A model generated the notes under the pieces. That model made no database searches. It saw nothing but the letters and a program-made list of their open reading frames with translations, and had not been told where the DNA came from. Of a stretch of 64,000 bases of DNA, positions 26,754-35,626 are shown piece after piece. The translations under genes and the position numbers were made by a program. Each line of letters opens with the position of its first letter. The stretch's first letter is position 1. Origin of the DNA: Hoeflea_A sp965204935. GTDB lineage: Bacteria; Pseudomonadota; Alphaproteobacteria; Rhizobiales; Rhizobiaceae. The stretch lies in the NCBI RefSeq assembly GCF_965204935.1, contig NZ_CBDBFO010000001.1. One strand, written 5' to 3'.

Positions 26754-27986
26754 CTATTTCATCCAGGCCGGCTGTTCGAAATCCCCGGTCGCATAAACGT
26801 CAGGATAGAACAGATAACGCTCACCGTCGCGGATCTGGTAGAACTGGATCGGAACGCCATCATTGCTCTGCACGGAAAGGTGCGTCGCGGGGTCGAACTG
26901 GATCCTGCCCATGGCGGTCTGCTTGTTGGTCTTGCCGATCTCGGCGCCGATTTCCGCACGCTTGCTCGGATCGCCAACCGTGGCCAAAGCGTCGGCATAG
27001 ATCATGACCTGCTCATAGAGCGCCGGTCCATAGGAGCCCGGCTCGTTGCCGAACGCTTCCTTGTACTTTCCGAGCACCTCGGCGGCGCGTGGATTGGTCG
27101 GCGTGTTCAGCACGCCGCCCAAAAGATTGTAGACGACGCCGGATGAGTTCTCCTTCGTCAGCTCGAGGAATTCCGGTACCGACGGCGCGTACTGGATGAA
27201 AACCAGGCTGTTGGTCGGGTCTTCCATGAACTGCGTCATGAAGGTGGCGGCATTGGCTGAGACATAGTCCGTGTTGATCAGGACTGCCGGCGGATTTTGC
27301 CGGATCTTGGCAAGGAAAGCCCGCCAGTCGTTTATCTCACCGAAGGGCAGCAGATCGTTTTCCGTCACCTCCCAGCCGGCCTTGTTGAAGGATTCGACCA
27401 TGCCTTCGGCAATGCCCTTGGAGTAGGGATTGTCGGAAGCGATGATGGCGACCTTCTTGTTCGGAAGCTCCAGTTTTCCTTCGGATGCCAGACCCTCGAT
27501 GACCGGCACGATTTCGGTATTGTATCCGGCATAGGATGGGGTCATCGACCAGACCGTGCCGAAATCATCGGGATTGGGGCTGATTATGCCTTCCGTCTGG
27601 GCCGAATTCGCGGAAACCAGATAGACCATATCCTGCTCCGCCATCATTTCGATCTCGAAATTCGAGCCGGACGCGTATCCGGTCATGATGGCGCCCATGT
27701 CGCGGTCACCGAGAAGCCGCTCGGCGGCTGTTGCGACCGCATCGGCGGTTGCTTCGCCCACATCGCCGACCACCAGCTCGAAGGTATGGCCCGCAACCCC
27801 GCCGGCGGCATTGAGTTCGTCAACCGCCAGCTGTGCACCGTTGACCATTTCCTGGCCATCGGCGGCTGCCTTGCCGGAAACCGGCGCCAGCACGCCGATC
27901 TTTACGACGTCTGCCTGCGCATATCCCGCGGTGCCGGCCAAGAAAATGGCCGTAGCCGCACCGAGAATTGTTCTTCTGTTCAACAT
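26754..27986 (-). CDS. Branched-chain-type ABC transporter substrate-binding protein
   Basis: A 410-residue periplasmic protein of the type-1 amino acid/amide binding fold. The signal peptide (about residues 1-25, ending YAQA) starts MLNRRTILG, so Tat export is conceivable, though the motif is incomplete. The mature start VVKIGVLAPVSGKAAADGQEM is typical. It precedes the four transporter genes and follows the M20 deacylase gene on the same strand. The ligand is unknown; the neighbouring hydrolases suggest an N-acyl amino acid, small peptide or amide. Confidence 0.92.
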   Translation of the reverse strand: MLNRRTILGAATAIFLAGTAGYAQADVVKIGVLAPVSGKAAADGQEMVNGAQLAVDELNAAGGVAGHTFELVVGDVGEATADAVATAAERLLGDRDMGAIMTGYASGSNFEIEMMAEQDMVYLVSANSAQTEGIISPNPDDFGTVWSMTPSYAGYNTEIVPVIEGLASEGKLELPNKKVAIIASDNPYSKGIAEGMVESFNKAGWEVTENDLLPFGEINDWRAFLAKIRQNPPAVLINTDYVSANAATFMTQFMEDPTNSLVFIQYAPSVPEFLELTKENSSGVVYNLLGGVLNTPTNPRAAEVLGKYKEAFGNEPGSYGPALYEQVMIYADALATVGDPSKRAEIGAEIGKTNKQTAMGRIQFDPATHLSVQSNDGVPIQFYQIRDGERYLFYPDVYATGDFEQPAWMK

Positions 27987-28020
27987 TCCGTCCTCCTGTC
28001 AAACGTTTCGATTTGCCTGG

Positions 28021-29331
28021 TTACTTGGTGCCGCAATTATCAATGACCGCCGCCGCGATGACCTTTGTCGCCTCGACAAGACTGTCGATGTGGACACACT
28101 CGTCATCGCCGTGGAAGCCGTCGCCGGATGCTCCATAGATAACGGCGTCGACACCCGCCCCGGCGTAGTGGGCCGCGTCGGTCACCGCTTCAAAGCCCTT
28201 GGCAACGGGCTGCTTCTTCTGGACTTCACCTGCCCTTTTGAGCAGCGAACCCGTCAGCGGATGGTCGACCGGCGTATTCATCGGCGGGAAATTGAGATCA
28301 AAGAGATCCCATAGGATTTTCGGCGGATGCTCTCGCATCCACGGATCCATCGCCGCAAAGTTCGAGACGAAGGTCTCGAATTCTGCCTTGACGTCCTCGA
28401 ACCGTTCATCGGGCATGAATTTGTAGTCCAGGTCGATGGTGACCACGTCGGAGATGATTGCGGCATTGGTCATGATGGCCGGGTTGCCGTCCTCGCCCAT
28501 CCCGGCACCGCCGCGAATGACACCGGGATTGATGGTAGCAAGTCCGGCCGGCACCAGCGGGTGCCAGTGATCGCGGCACCGCGAGGCCTCGAAATCACGC
28601 AGGGCGTTGAGAAAACGGTTGGCCAGCTCGATGGCGTTGACGCCGGGTTCGATGCGGTTCTCGACATGCGGCTGCGGCCACAGGGAATTGAACCGCCATC
28701 CGGCATGCGCCTGTTTGCCGAATATCGTGACCCGCACCCAGGTCAGGCCGCCTTCGGCAGCGACGACATCGCCCCAGCTGGGCTCGGCGATGATGGCGCG
28801 CTTGGCCAGCTTGCCACGCTTGACCGCATCGATGGCACCGAAACCGCCGGCCTCTTCATCGACGACGCTGTGGATCGACAGACGCCCGTCCAGTTCAACG
28901 CCGGCCTCGCGGATTGCCCGCGCCGCCGCGAGGCAAGCGGCCACCCCACTCTTCATGTCAACGGCACCACGTCCCCATATCTTTCCGTCATCGACTTCAC
29001 CGCCGAAGGGTTCCCGGGTCCAGGTCGACGAATCGCCCACCGGGACCACATCGATATGACCGCACAGGATCAGGCTCTTTTCCTCCGATCCCGGCCAGTC
29101 ACCAATGACATTGGGGCGGTCGGGGAAAACGTCCCACCGCTCGGTTGAAAAGCCGGTGCTTTCAAGCTGGTTCTGGACAAGGTCCTGAACCTCGGGCTCC
29201 CGATTGAGTTCCGGATCGACCTGGAATTTCGGATTCACCGATGGAATCCGGACCATGTCCCGCGTCAGTTCGACAACGAAATCCGGATTGCGGTCGATCG
29301 CCGACCAGACGGCTTTGACAGCCTCGTCCAT
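28021..29331 (-). CDS. ArgE/DapE family (M20) deacylase
   Basis: A 436-residue metallohydrolase that should remove acyl groups from amino acids or cleave a related amide. Metal-site motifs are CGHIDVVPVG (His), GRGAVDMKSG (bridging Asp), VDEEAGG (catalytic and metal Glu) and the C-terminal His in DDECVHIDS. The start MDEAVKAV is chosen because the ribosome site AAGGAGG lies 7 bases before it; an ATG six bases upstream touches that site. The dimerisation domain lies in the middle, as usual. It sits between the amidohydrolase-like gene and the binding-protein gene on one strand. Confidence 0.9.
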   Translation of the reverse strand: MDEAVKAVWSAIDRNPDFVVELTRDMVRIPSVNPKFQVDPELNREPEVQDLVQNQLESTGFSTERWDVFPDRPNVIGDWPGSEEKSLILCGHIDVVPVGDSSTWTREPFGGEVDDGKIWGRGAVDMKSGVAACLAAARAIREAGVELDGRLSIHSVVDEEAGGFGAIDAVKRGKLAKRAIIAEPSWGDVVAAEGGLTWVRVTIFGKQAHAGWRFNSLWPQPHVENRIEPGVNAIELANRFLNALRDFEASRCRDHWHPLVPAGLATINPGVIRGGAGMGEDGNPAIMTNAAIISDVVTIDLDYKFMPDERFEDVKAEFETFVSNFAAMDPWMREHPPKILWDLFDLNFPPMNTPVDHPLTGSLLKRAGEVQKKQPVAKGFEAVTDAAHYAGAGVDAVIYGASGDGFHGDDECVHIDSLVEATKVIAAAVIDNCGTK

Positions 29332-29388
29332 GCTCATTCCTCCTTTCGCTCGTTTCCGTCCGCGGCCTTTCGCCGTGCCGCGTTTCAA

Positions 29389-30174
29389 TCAACGTTTTTG
29401 ATTTTTCACGAGCAGTGCGCCGATGGCATCGCTCAACATTTCAGCCCAGCGACCGCAGGCCTGATCGTCGTCCAGCTGATCGTTCCTGATTTCGATCAGG
29501 CTGTGCATCACACCCCTTTTTTCGCCGTGAAACGGGATGGTCCAGTCGGATTCATCGTCAATCGCATAGGGTTCGTTCATGCCGATCTCGAGTTGCGGGC
29601 TGAGCGCGCGCAGCCGGTCCGCGATCGTGGCACATGTGATGCGATCCTTTCGGGCCGCGAAGCCGATGTTCCAGTGCCGCTCACGGCCGGCAAGGTGTCG
29701 CGTAAAGCTGTGTATGGCAAAGAAGGCACGCCGCTCGCAGCGTTCGAACAGCGCCGTCACCGCCTGGTGAAACGGCGTGAAGATCTCGTCTATCCTCTGC
29801 TGCCTGGCCGCCGGCTGCAAGTCACGGTTCGCCGGCACTTCGACACCATCGCTGACGGGAGGGACGGCATCACCGGCGTCAACCGGTCGATTGCAGTCGA
29901 TGACAAGCCGGCTATAGGGCTGGAGAACAAGCGGCGCGTCCAGGATGGCCGCGAGCTTTCGCGCGACACTTCCGGCGCCGATATCGTAGGCGATATGCAA
30001 ATCCATGACCGATTGCGGCAATCCGAGATCCCCGAGCACAGCCGGCACGGACCGTCCTGCGTGTTCGCACACGAGGACGACCGGCCGACTGCTTTCACTG
30101 TTCACCACCTCGACGGGCGCGCGGTCGATCTCACTAAGCAACTGATTTGATCGCCCCGCGGCCATCGACGGCAT
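29389..30174 (-). CDS. N-formylglutamate amidohydrolase-like protein
   Basis: A 261-residue protein of the predicted N-formylglutamate amidohydrolase family. The conserved opening VLVCEHAGRSVP and the segment PYSRLVIDCNRP are clear, as is a later AIHSFTR. The characterised enzyme (HutG) ends one histidine-degradation route by hydrolysing N-formylglutamate; no other hut gene is present, so the real substrate may differ. It is the first gene of the operon, divergent from the RpiR regulator. The start is uncertain by a few codons. Confidence 0.87.
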   Translation of the reverse strand: MPSMAAGRSNQLLSEIDRAPVEVVNSESSRPVVLVCEHAGRSVPAVLGDLGLPQSVMDLHIAYDIGAGSVARKLAAILDAPLVLQPYSRLVIDCNRPVDAGDAVPPVSDGVEVPANRDLQPAARQQRIDEIFTPFHQAVTALFERCERRAFFAIHSFTRHLAGRERHWNIGFAARKDRITCATIADRLRALSPQLEIGMNEPYAIDDESDWTIPFHGEKRGVMHSLIEIRNDQLDDDQACGRWAEMLSDAIGALLVKNQKR

Positions 30175-30221
30175 CCCATCACTTCCAATGCCGCCCTAGT
30201 AGATGAAGGATTATTTTTAAA

Positions 30222-30245
30222 GTCAACAAATTCTTTGATATTGAC
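30222..30245. promoter_or_regulatory. Candidate operator in the divergent rpiR/amidohydrolase promoter
   Basis: The arms GTCAA (30222-30226) and TTGAC (30241-30245) form an inverted repeat with a 14-base AT-rich spacer. The region between the divergent genes is the most AT-rich part of this neighbourhood. It could be the RpiR binding site, but the arms are short and the match could be chance. Confidence 0.3.
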
Positions 30246-30282
30246 GGAAAATTTTCATTGTGGGACCGTGTCCCTGCCTGTA

Positions 30283-31149
30283 ATGGATGTCGAAATGGAT
30301 CTGAGAAAACGCATCGAGGCAAAATCACAAGCGTTTACCGCCAATGAGCGCAAGCTTGCCGCCGCCCTGCTTGCCGACTACCCGTTCGCCGGGCTCGAAT
30401 CGATCCAGTCATTTGCCGAAAAGACCTACACATCGGCACCGACAATCACCCGCTTTGTGCAAAAGCTCGGTTATGGCGGCTACCAGGAATTTCAGCGCCT
30501 GCTGATCGGCGAGTTGAAGGAAGGGCAGCAATCACCCATCGAGCTCCGCCGGCGGACCGAACCGATCGGGAGCGGTTTTCTGTTCAGCTTCCTTGGGCGC
30601 ACTTCACACATCATCGAACAGGTCACCGAGGTCGTGACGGAGGAACAGTTCAACCGGATCTGCGCCCTGCTTGCCGACAACAAAAGAGCCGTCTACCTGA
30701 TCGGCGGCCGCATATCGGATCCGATCGCCCAGCTACTCGCGCGACATCTGCGCCAGATTCGGCGCGACGTCTACCATGTGCCCCCGGATCAGGAGGTCTG
30801 GCCGGAATACCTCCTGCGCATGCGCTCGCAGGACATCCTGTTCATGGTCGATTTTCGTCGCTACGAACAACGGCTGGCGCAGCTTGCCGAGATGGCGACC
30901 CGGCAGCGTGGATCGCAGATTGTCCTGGTCACGGATAAATGGTTGTCGCCGATCTCGAAATTCGCCGCGGAAGTCCTGCCCATGCCGATCGAAAGCGGCA
31001 CGGCATGGGACTCCTATTGCGGCGCGATGGCGCTGGTCGAGGCTATGATATCCCACGTCGCGGAACAGGACTGGGAAGCGACCAAGAAGCGCATCGGCGA
31101 CTGGGACGGCTTCAGGTCCGATACGATCAAAGATGATCCGGGGGCGTAG
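30283..31149 (+). CDS. MurR/RpiR family transcriptional regulator
   Basis: A 288-residue regulator. Residues about 5-80 are the RpiR helix-turn-helix (FTANERKLAAALL through TSAPTITRFVQKLG), and residues about 120-250 are a SIS domain that senses a phosphosugar or similar ligand. The start MDVEMDLRK is preferred; an upstream TTG would add 16 residues and overlap the candidate operator. It is divergent from the eight-gene uptake and hydrolysis operon and is its likely regulator. RpiR proteins usually sense sugar phosphates, which is not what the neighbouring enzymes suggest. Confidence 0.88.
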   Translation: MDVEMDLRKRIEAKSQAFTANERKLAAALLADYPFAGLESIQSFAEKTYTSAPTITRFVQKLGYGGYQEFQRLLIGELKEGQQSPIELRRRTEPIGSGFLFSFLGRTSHIIEQVTEVVTEEQFNRICALLADNKRAVYLIGGRISDPIAQLLARHLRQIRRDVYHVPPDQEVWPEYLLRMRSQDILFMVDFRRYEQRLAQLAEMATRQRGSQIVLVTDKWLSPISKFAAEVLPMPIESGTAWDSYCGAMALVEAMISHVAEQDWEATKKRIGDWDGFRSDTIKDDPGA

Positions 31150-31176
31150 CGATCCGGATCAAACCGTCGCACGGCC

Positions 31177-31524
31177 TCAATCGAAGGGATCGAGTTCGGA
31201 TTGTGCCTTTTTTGTCAGGCTCTTGCGGACGATCCTGTAGGAGTTGTGCAGCCGGTAGAGCAACTCGTCGTCGTCCGTTTCCCAGGGAAGATTGACCCAT
31301 GACCGGTGAAAATAGGGGGCCTTGACCCCAACACCTGCGTCGATCAGCATCTGCGCGGTCTCGATACTGTCGGTCTTGACCGAAACGCCCGGCATGACGG
31401 CACCGATACAGGCGAACATCTTGCCGCCGACTTTCCAGGCATCGTGGCCACCGCCCCAGGGATCGGAAACTTCGGCTCCGGGCAAGCGCCCGCAAATGTC
31501 GTTGATGCGATCTCGGCTCATCAC
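31177..31524 (-). CDS. MmcQ/YjbR family protein
   Basis: A 115-residue protein of the YjbR fold, starting MMSRDRINDICGRLPGAEV. The WKVGGKMFACIG strand and the C-terminal NSYRIVRKSLTKKAQ helix are typical. Family members have a DNA-binding-like fold but no proven role. It is convergent with the RpiR gene and lies 18 bp from the patatin gene upstream. Confidence 0.85.
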   Translation of the reverse strand: MMSRDRINDICGRLPGAEVSDPWGGGHDAWKVGGKMFACIGAVMPGVSVKTDSIETAQMLIDAGVGVKAPYFHRSWVNLPWETDDDELLYRLHNSYRIVRKSLTKKAQSELDPFD

Positions 31525-31542
31525 GATCCCCTGTCCGCCGGC

Positions 31543-32457
31543 TCAGCCGCCATCCTTGATGTAGAAGGTGAAAACTGCGTCCAATGCATGTTTGAGTTCG
31601 TCGCGCACACTCGTCGACGCCTCAAGGATCTCGTCCGACTTGAAGAAATCGAGCACACGGAAGCGGCTGACATCGGGACGCAGGAAGATATCGGGCCTGC
31701 CCGATTTCAGTTTCATGCTGATGATCGACTGCATCATGAGCTGGCTTGCGCCGAACATCAGATCCATCGTCGACGGCAGTTCACCATCGTCACCGCTTGG
31801 ACCGCCGACAACGTCGATGCCGATGACAATATCGGCCAGACCGGTGAGATGGTCGAACGGCACCGGATTGCTGATGCCGCCGTCGATCATGTAGCGGCCA
31901 TCGCAAAGCACGGGCCGGAACAGGGCCGGGATCGCCGCCGACGCCGAAACAGCGTTGAACAGGTCTCCGCTGGTTCGCACAGCCTCCTGCTGTGCATAAA
32001 AATCCGTCACCACGACCTGCGTCGGTATCTGCAACTGCTCGAAGGTCGTCGGAAAATTCTGCGGCAGGAACGCCCGCAGGATGCGCTCGATGTTGAATTG
32101 TCCGAACCGGAAGCCCTTCGTCATCACATCGCCCATGCTGTAAGGGCGCGCTTTCCAGATGCGGCTGACGAATTCGCTGCGGCGTCCGAGCGCGTGTAGC
32201 GCATGGGCGCGAACCTCCCGGCCGCTCATTCCGGCGGCCATGGCCGTGCCCATGATCGCGCCGATCGACGCACCTGAAATGGCCACCGGGCGGATACCCA
32301 GTTCATCGAGCACTTCGATGATGTGGATATGGGCAACGCCGCGTGCTCCGCCACCACCGAACGCGACCGCGACCGTCGGGTCGCCCGTTGATTTGCCGTC
32401 CAGGAAATGTCCGCTGTCTGCCAGCGCGTCGTTACGCATCATTGCTCCAACTGCCAC
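31543..32457 (-). CDS. Patatin-like phospholipase
   Basis: A 304-residue serine hydrolase of the RssA type. The oxyanion glycine loop FGGGGARGVAH, the nucleophile motif GASIG (Ser) and the Asp motif DGGISNPVP form the expected Ser-Asp dyad. No signal peptide, so it should act in the cytoplasm on lipids or acyl esters. An internal Met six codons in is an alternative start. It is followed closely by the YjbR-like gene. Confidence 0.9.
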   Translation of the reverse strand: MAVGAMMRNDALADSGHFLDGKSTGDPTVAVAFGGGGARGVAHIHIIEVLDELGIRPVAISGASIGAIMGTAMAAGMSGREVRAHALHALGRRSEFVSRIWKARPYSMGDVMTKGFRFGQFNIERILRAFLPQNFPTTFEQLQIPTQVVVTDFYAQQEAVRTSGDLFNAVSASAAIPALFRPVLCDGRYMIDGGISNPVPFDHLTGLADIVIGIDVVGGPSGDDGELPSTMDLMFGASQLMMQSIISMKLKSGRPDIFLRPDVSRFRVLDFFKSDEILEASTSVRDELKHALDAVFTFYIKDGG

Positions 32458-32546
32458 CGGAATTTGATGAGATCATGTTCCGGCGGTCGATGCGGCCAAT
32501 GTGACGTGCCTTTCGGCGAACTTCAAGGCCCGGGCCGGGTGCACAA

Positions 32547-33119
32547 TCAATCGTGTTTAATGCCCGCACCGAACCGGTAGAAGCGGATCGCCGTTTCCCC
32601 GAAGGAACGGGTTTCGAGTGGCTGGAATGCATCGCCGGGCTGCGGATCGACATCGACGCGCTCTTCGAGCAAAACAAGCGCGCCTTCGCCTAGCCAACCA
32701 CCCTCGCCGGCGGCTCTCAGCGCCTTCTCCCCAAGTCCCCTGCCGTAGGGCGGGTCAGCGAAGACAAGATCAAAGGATGCGAGGGAACCCGCTTCGCCGA
32801 GCGCCGTTGCATCGCGCCGAAACACCTTCGAGCGGCCCTGAAGACCAAGTTTTTCGATATTGCTGCGCAGGAGCGCACGTCCTTCGGCCGATTGTTCGAC
32901 GAACAGGGCAAAGTCCGCGCCACGCGAAAGGGCCTCGAGGCCAAGCGCTCCAGTGCCGGCAAAGAGATCAAGGACCCGCCTGTTCCCGATCGCTCCGGCA
33001 TATCCATGCGCCAGGATGTTGAATAGCGATTCACGCGTACGATCGGTTGTCGGCCGGATCGAATGCGAGCGCGGCCCGGCAAGGGTTCGCCCCTTGAAAC
33101 TACCGCCGACGATCCGCAT
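32547..33119 (-). CDS. rsmD: 16S rRNA (guanine(966)-N(2))-methyltransferase
   Basis: A 190-residue SAM-dependent enzyme that methylates G966 of 16S rRNA. The start MRIVGGSFKGRTL is the family N-terminus; the frame continues upstream but inside the pseudouridine synthase gene. Motifs are VLDLFAGTGALGLEALSRGA (SAM binding, shown in part) and the catalytic DPPYGRG. It overlaps the pseudouridine synthase gene by 20 bp, an arrangement common in alphaproteobacteria. Confidence 0.94.
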   Translation of the reverse strand: MRIVGGSFKGRTLAGPRSHSIRPTTDRTRESLFNILAHGYAGAIGNRRVLDLFAGTGALGLEALSRGADFALFVEQSAEGRALLRSNIEKLGLQGRSKVFRRDATALGEAGSLASFDLVFADPPYGRGLGEKALRAAGEGGWLGEGALVLLEERVDVDPQPGDAFQPLETRSFGETAIRFYRFGAGIKHD

Positions 33120-34299
33120 GCCGTGTCCGGCCGCCGCCGCTGCTTCCCTTGCGTTTGGCGGCGGAATCCTTGCCGCTGCCGCTTGAACCCGGTTTTTCCT
33201 TTTTCGATGACACCGGTCGCGCACCGGGCGCCATCCACACATTGGCGGCCCGGTTCCGGTTGGTATTCTTCTTTTTTGCCGGTGCCTTCGACGGTTTCGC
33301 CGTGTCAAGCCGGCCGAGCGCGCGTTCCCTTTTCTCGTCGCGGCTCAGCTTCCTGCCGGGTGCCTTTGGTTTGTCAGCCTGCGCCGCCTTCCTGCCGGAC
33401 TGTTTTTTCGATTTTTCTGCCGCCGTGTCGTTGAACAGCGGCGCCTCGAAATTGGCGCCGGACCGTTCAATCAACCTCGGCCCGAGCTGTTCGCGCAGGG
33501 TACGGCTGCGGACCTCCTGCACCGCACCCTCCTTCAGGGCGGCAAGCTGGAACGGTCCATAGGAGATCCGGATCAGCCGGTTCACCTCCAGGCCCAGCGC
33601 CCCAAGCACATTTTTGATTTCGCGGTTCTTGCCCTCGCGAAAGCTCATGGTGAGCCAGACGTTGGAGCCCTGCGTGCGATCGAGTGTCGCCTCGATTGCG
33701 CCGTAGAGCACGCCATCGACGGCAATACCATCCTGCAAGCGGTCGAGCGCAGCCTGGTCGATGCTGCCATGCGCGCGGACACGGTAACGGCGAAGCCAGC
33801 CGGTTGAAGGCAATTCGAGCTCCCGTGCCAGGCCTCCATCATTGGTTATGAGCAACAACCCTTCCGTGTTGATATCGAGGCGGCCGACGGAGACCACATG
33901 CGGCTGATCGATCGGCAGGCCGTCGAACACCGTCGGGCGGCCCTCCGGATCCTTGTGCGTCGTCACCAGGCCGGACGGTTTGTGGTAAAGCCAAAGCCGC
34001 GTCCGCTCGATGCCGCGCATCGGCTCGCCGTCAATCTCGATCCTGTCGGAGAGCGTGACATTGACAGCCGGGGATTCAAGCCGCTTGCCGTTCAACCGCA
34101 CCCGTCCTTCGACAATCATGCGTTCGGCTTCGCGTCGCGATGCGACGCCGGCCCGCGCCATCAATTTGGCAATTCGCTCCGGCGCTTGCTCGAATGTTTC
34201 GGCATCACCAGCCACAGCGCCGGTCTCTTCGGCACCCGCTGCACGCTGCCGGCCGCTGTTTTTTGCATCCGGCTGCCTGGGCTTGCCACGCGTGTTCAT
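33100..34299 (-). CDS. rRNA pseudouridine synthase, RluB/RsuA family
   Basis: A 399-residue enzyme. An S4 RNA-binding domain (ERIAKLMARAGVASRREAER) precedes the catalytic domain, where VGRLDINTEGLLL holds the catalytic Asp. Residues beyond about 270 form a long Lys/Arg/Ala/Ser-rich tail of about 120 residues, common in Rhizobiales RluB and probably RNA-binding. The start MNTRGKPRQ is preferred to one 11 codons upstream. It is divergent from tadA. Confidence 0.9.
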   Translation of the reverse strand: MNTRGKPRQPDAKNSGRQRAAGAEETGAVAGDAETFEQAPERIAKLMARAGVASRREAERMIVEGRVRLNGKRLESPAVNVTLSDRIEIDGEPMRGIERTRLWLYHKPSGLVTTHKDPEGRPTVFDGLPIDQPHVVSVGRLDINTEGLLLITNDGGLARELELPSTGWLRRYRVRAHGSIDQAALDRLQDGIAVDGVLYGAIEATLDRTQGSNVWLTMSFREGKNREIKNVLGALGLEVNRLIRISYGPFQLAALKEGAVQEVRSRTLREQLGPRLIERSGANFEAPLFNDTAAEKSKKQSGRKAAQADKPKAPGRKLSRDEKRERALGRLDTAKPSKAPAKKKNTNRNRAANVWMAPGARPVSSKKEKPGSSGSGKDSAAKRKGSSGGGRTRHADRRR

Positions 34300-34412
34300 T
34301 TGGTGTTTGCCTTTCCAGATCCTCGGGGCCACCGACCAAGCACCCCTTTATTCGCGGTCAGCCATATCAGGTTGCGCCCGTCGGGTTAATAGCAAAGGAG
34401 CCGGCCACGGAC

Positions 34413-34859
34413 ATGAACCGACCCTTCATGGATATCGCCCTGGAAGAGGCAAAATCCGCCGGTGCCCGCGGCGAGGTTCCGGTGGGCGCGGTATTGGTGC
34501 GCAACGGTGAAATCCTGGCCCGTTGCGGCAATCAAACCCGCGCGTCATTCGATGTAACCGCCCATGCGGAAATCCTGGCAATCCGCAGTGCCGCCGCAGC
34601 GCTGAAGAGCGAACGGCTGCCCGAATGCGATCTTTATGTCACGCTCGAGCCCTGCGCGATGTGCGCGGCGGCGATATCCTTTGCCCGAATTCGCAGACTG
34701 TATTTTGGCGCCGAGGACATCAAGGGCGGTGCGGTGATCAATGGTCCGCGTTTCTTTGACCAGGCCACATGCCACCACGCACCGGAGGTCTATTCGGGCA
34801 TCGCGGAAAGCGAGGCATCCGATATCCTGGTCAAATTCTTCCAGCAAAAACGCCTGTAG
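34413..34859 (+). CDS. tadA: tRNA-specific adenosine deaminase
   Basis: A 148-residue zinc deaminase that converts A34 to inosine in tRNA-Arg(ACG). The zinc site is complete: HAE at residues 51-53 (catalytic Glu 53) and PCAMC with Cys 81 and Cys 84. VPVGAVLV at residues 22-29 is the usual N-terminal core. The start MNRPFMDIAL follows a ribosome site AAAGGAG about 13 bases away; the Met six codons later is an alternative. Confidence 0.95.
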   Translation: MNRPFMDIALEEAKSAGARGEVPVGAVLVRNGEILARCGNQTRASFDVTAHAEILAIRSAAAALKSERLPECDLYVTLEPCAMCAAAISFARIRRLYFGAEDIKGGAVINGPRFFDQATCHHAPEVYSGIAESEASDILVKFFQQKRL

Positions 34860-34871
34860 GAAATCCTGCCT

Positions 34872-34896
34872 CGTCCGACGACGCCGGACGATCTTT
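34872..34896 (+). terminator. Possible terminator after tadA
   Basis: Arms CGTCCG and CGGACG with a 7-base loop are followed by ATCTTT, 13 bp after the tadA stop. The stem is short and the T-run weak. It lies between convergent genes, where a terminator is expected. Confidence 0.4.
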
Positions 34897-34917
34897 CCCG
34901 TTCATCCAGCCCGCCGA

Positions 34918-35523
34918 TCAGAACGGCCAGAGATTTCCGATCTTCCAGCCCTTGTCCTTTTGCGCGGCCTTTTTGCGGGCACGCTCCTTCTTGAATTCAG
35001 GCTCGCCAAGATCATCGACCGGTGCCGTGGCGGACGGTTGGCGGTATTCCACGGGCGGATCGCTCAGGTACCTGCGGCCGGAATAGGCCCCCTTCTGAAG
35101 GGCTTTTGCCTGCCGGAACTGTTCGCGCTGTTCGGCGGTCACGGCGCCACTTCCCGTCGACAGGGGCGATCGATAATTGCCGCGTGCGTCTTCCGCCTCT
35201 TCGCGCAGCCGCTGGCGGGTCTCTTCAGGCGATTCCGGCCATTGCGGATTTTCCGTGGATGCAAGGCTCGATTGCGGCGCCGGCAGGGTCCCGCCGCTGC
35301 CCTCCGGCGGCTCAACAATAGCCGGGCGCGGTGCATAGGCCACTTCGCTGTTTCGTTTCGGCGGAATGATCGAAACGATGTTCGAAAGGTCGTCAATCAG
35401 CTGCGCATTCGCGGTCTTGTCCGTGCCATAGGTCGGACTGCTCACGCATCCCGACACGAGAACGGAAGCGGCCACAATGCCCGCCAAAGCGCACCCGGTG
35501 CGAAACCCAGTTGTACTATTCAT
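34918..35523 (-). CDS. Predicted lipoprotein of unknown function
   Basis: A 201-residue protein starting MNSTTGFRTGCALAG, with a lipobox LVSGC giving a lipidated Cys at about residue 26 and probable anchoring in an envelope membrane. The rest is polar, rich in Pro, Glu, Arg and Ala, with a low-complexity middle and a basic C-terminal helix (KKERARKKAAQKDKG). No domain was recognised. It lies 103 bp downstream of ileS on the same strand. Confidence 0.75.
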   Translation of the reverse strand: MNSTTGFRTGCALAGIVAASVLVSGCVSSPTYGTDKTANAQLIDDLSNIVSIIPPKRNSEVAYAPRPAIVEPPEGSGGTLPAPQSSLASTENPQWPESPEETRQRLREEAEDARGNYRSPLSTGSGAVTAEQREQFRQAKALQKGAYSGRRYLSDPPVEYRQPSATAPVDDLGEPEFKKERARKKAAQKDKGWKIGNLWPF

Positions 35524-35626
35524 TCGGTAAGTCCCGTTTGAAGCCGGACTTCCTTGCGGAACAAATCCGGCCATTTCTTGACAACCCTTTTAACGCAAAA
35601 GCCGAATTCCGGCAATTCAACGTCTG

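Noticed and set aside
33100..33500. Low-complexity Lys/Arg/Ser/Ala-rich end of the pseudouridine synthase as a repeat or frameshift
   Set aside because: Such basic tails are common in RluB proteins of this group and the frame is continuous to a normal stop overlapping rsmD.
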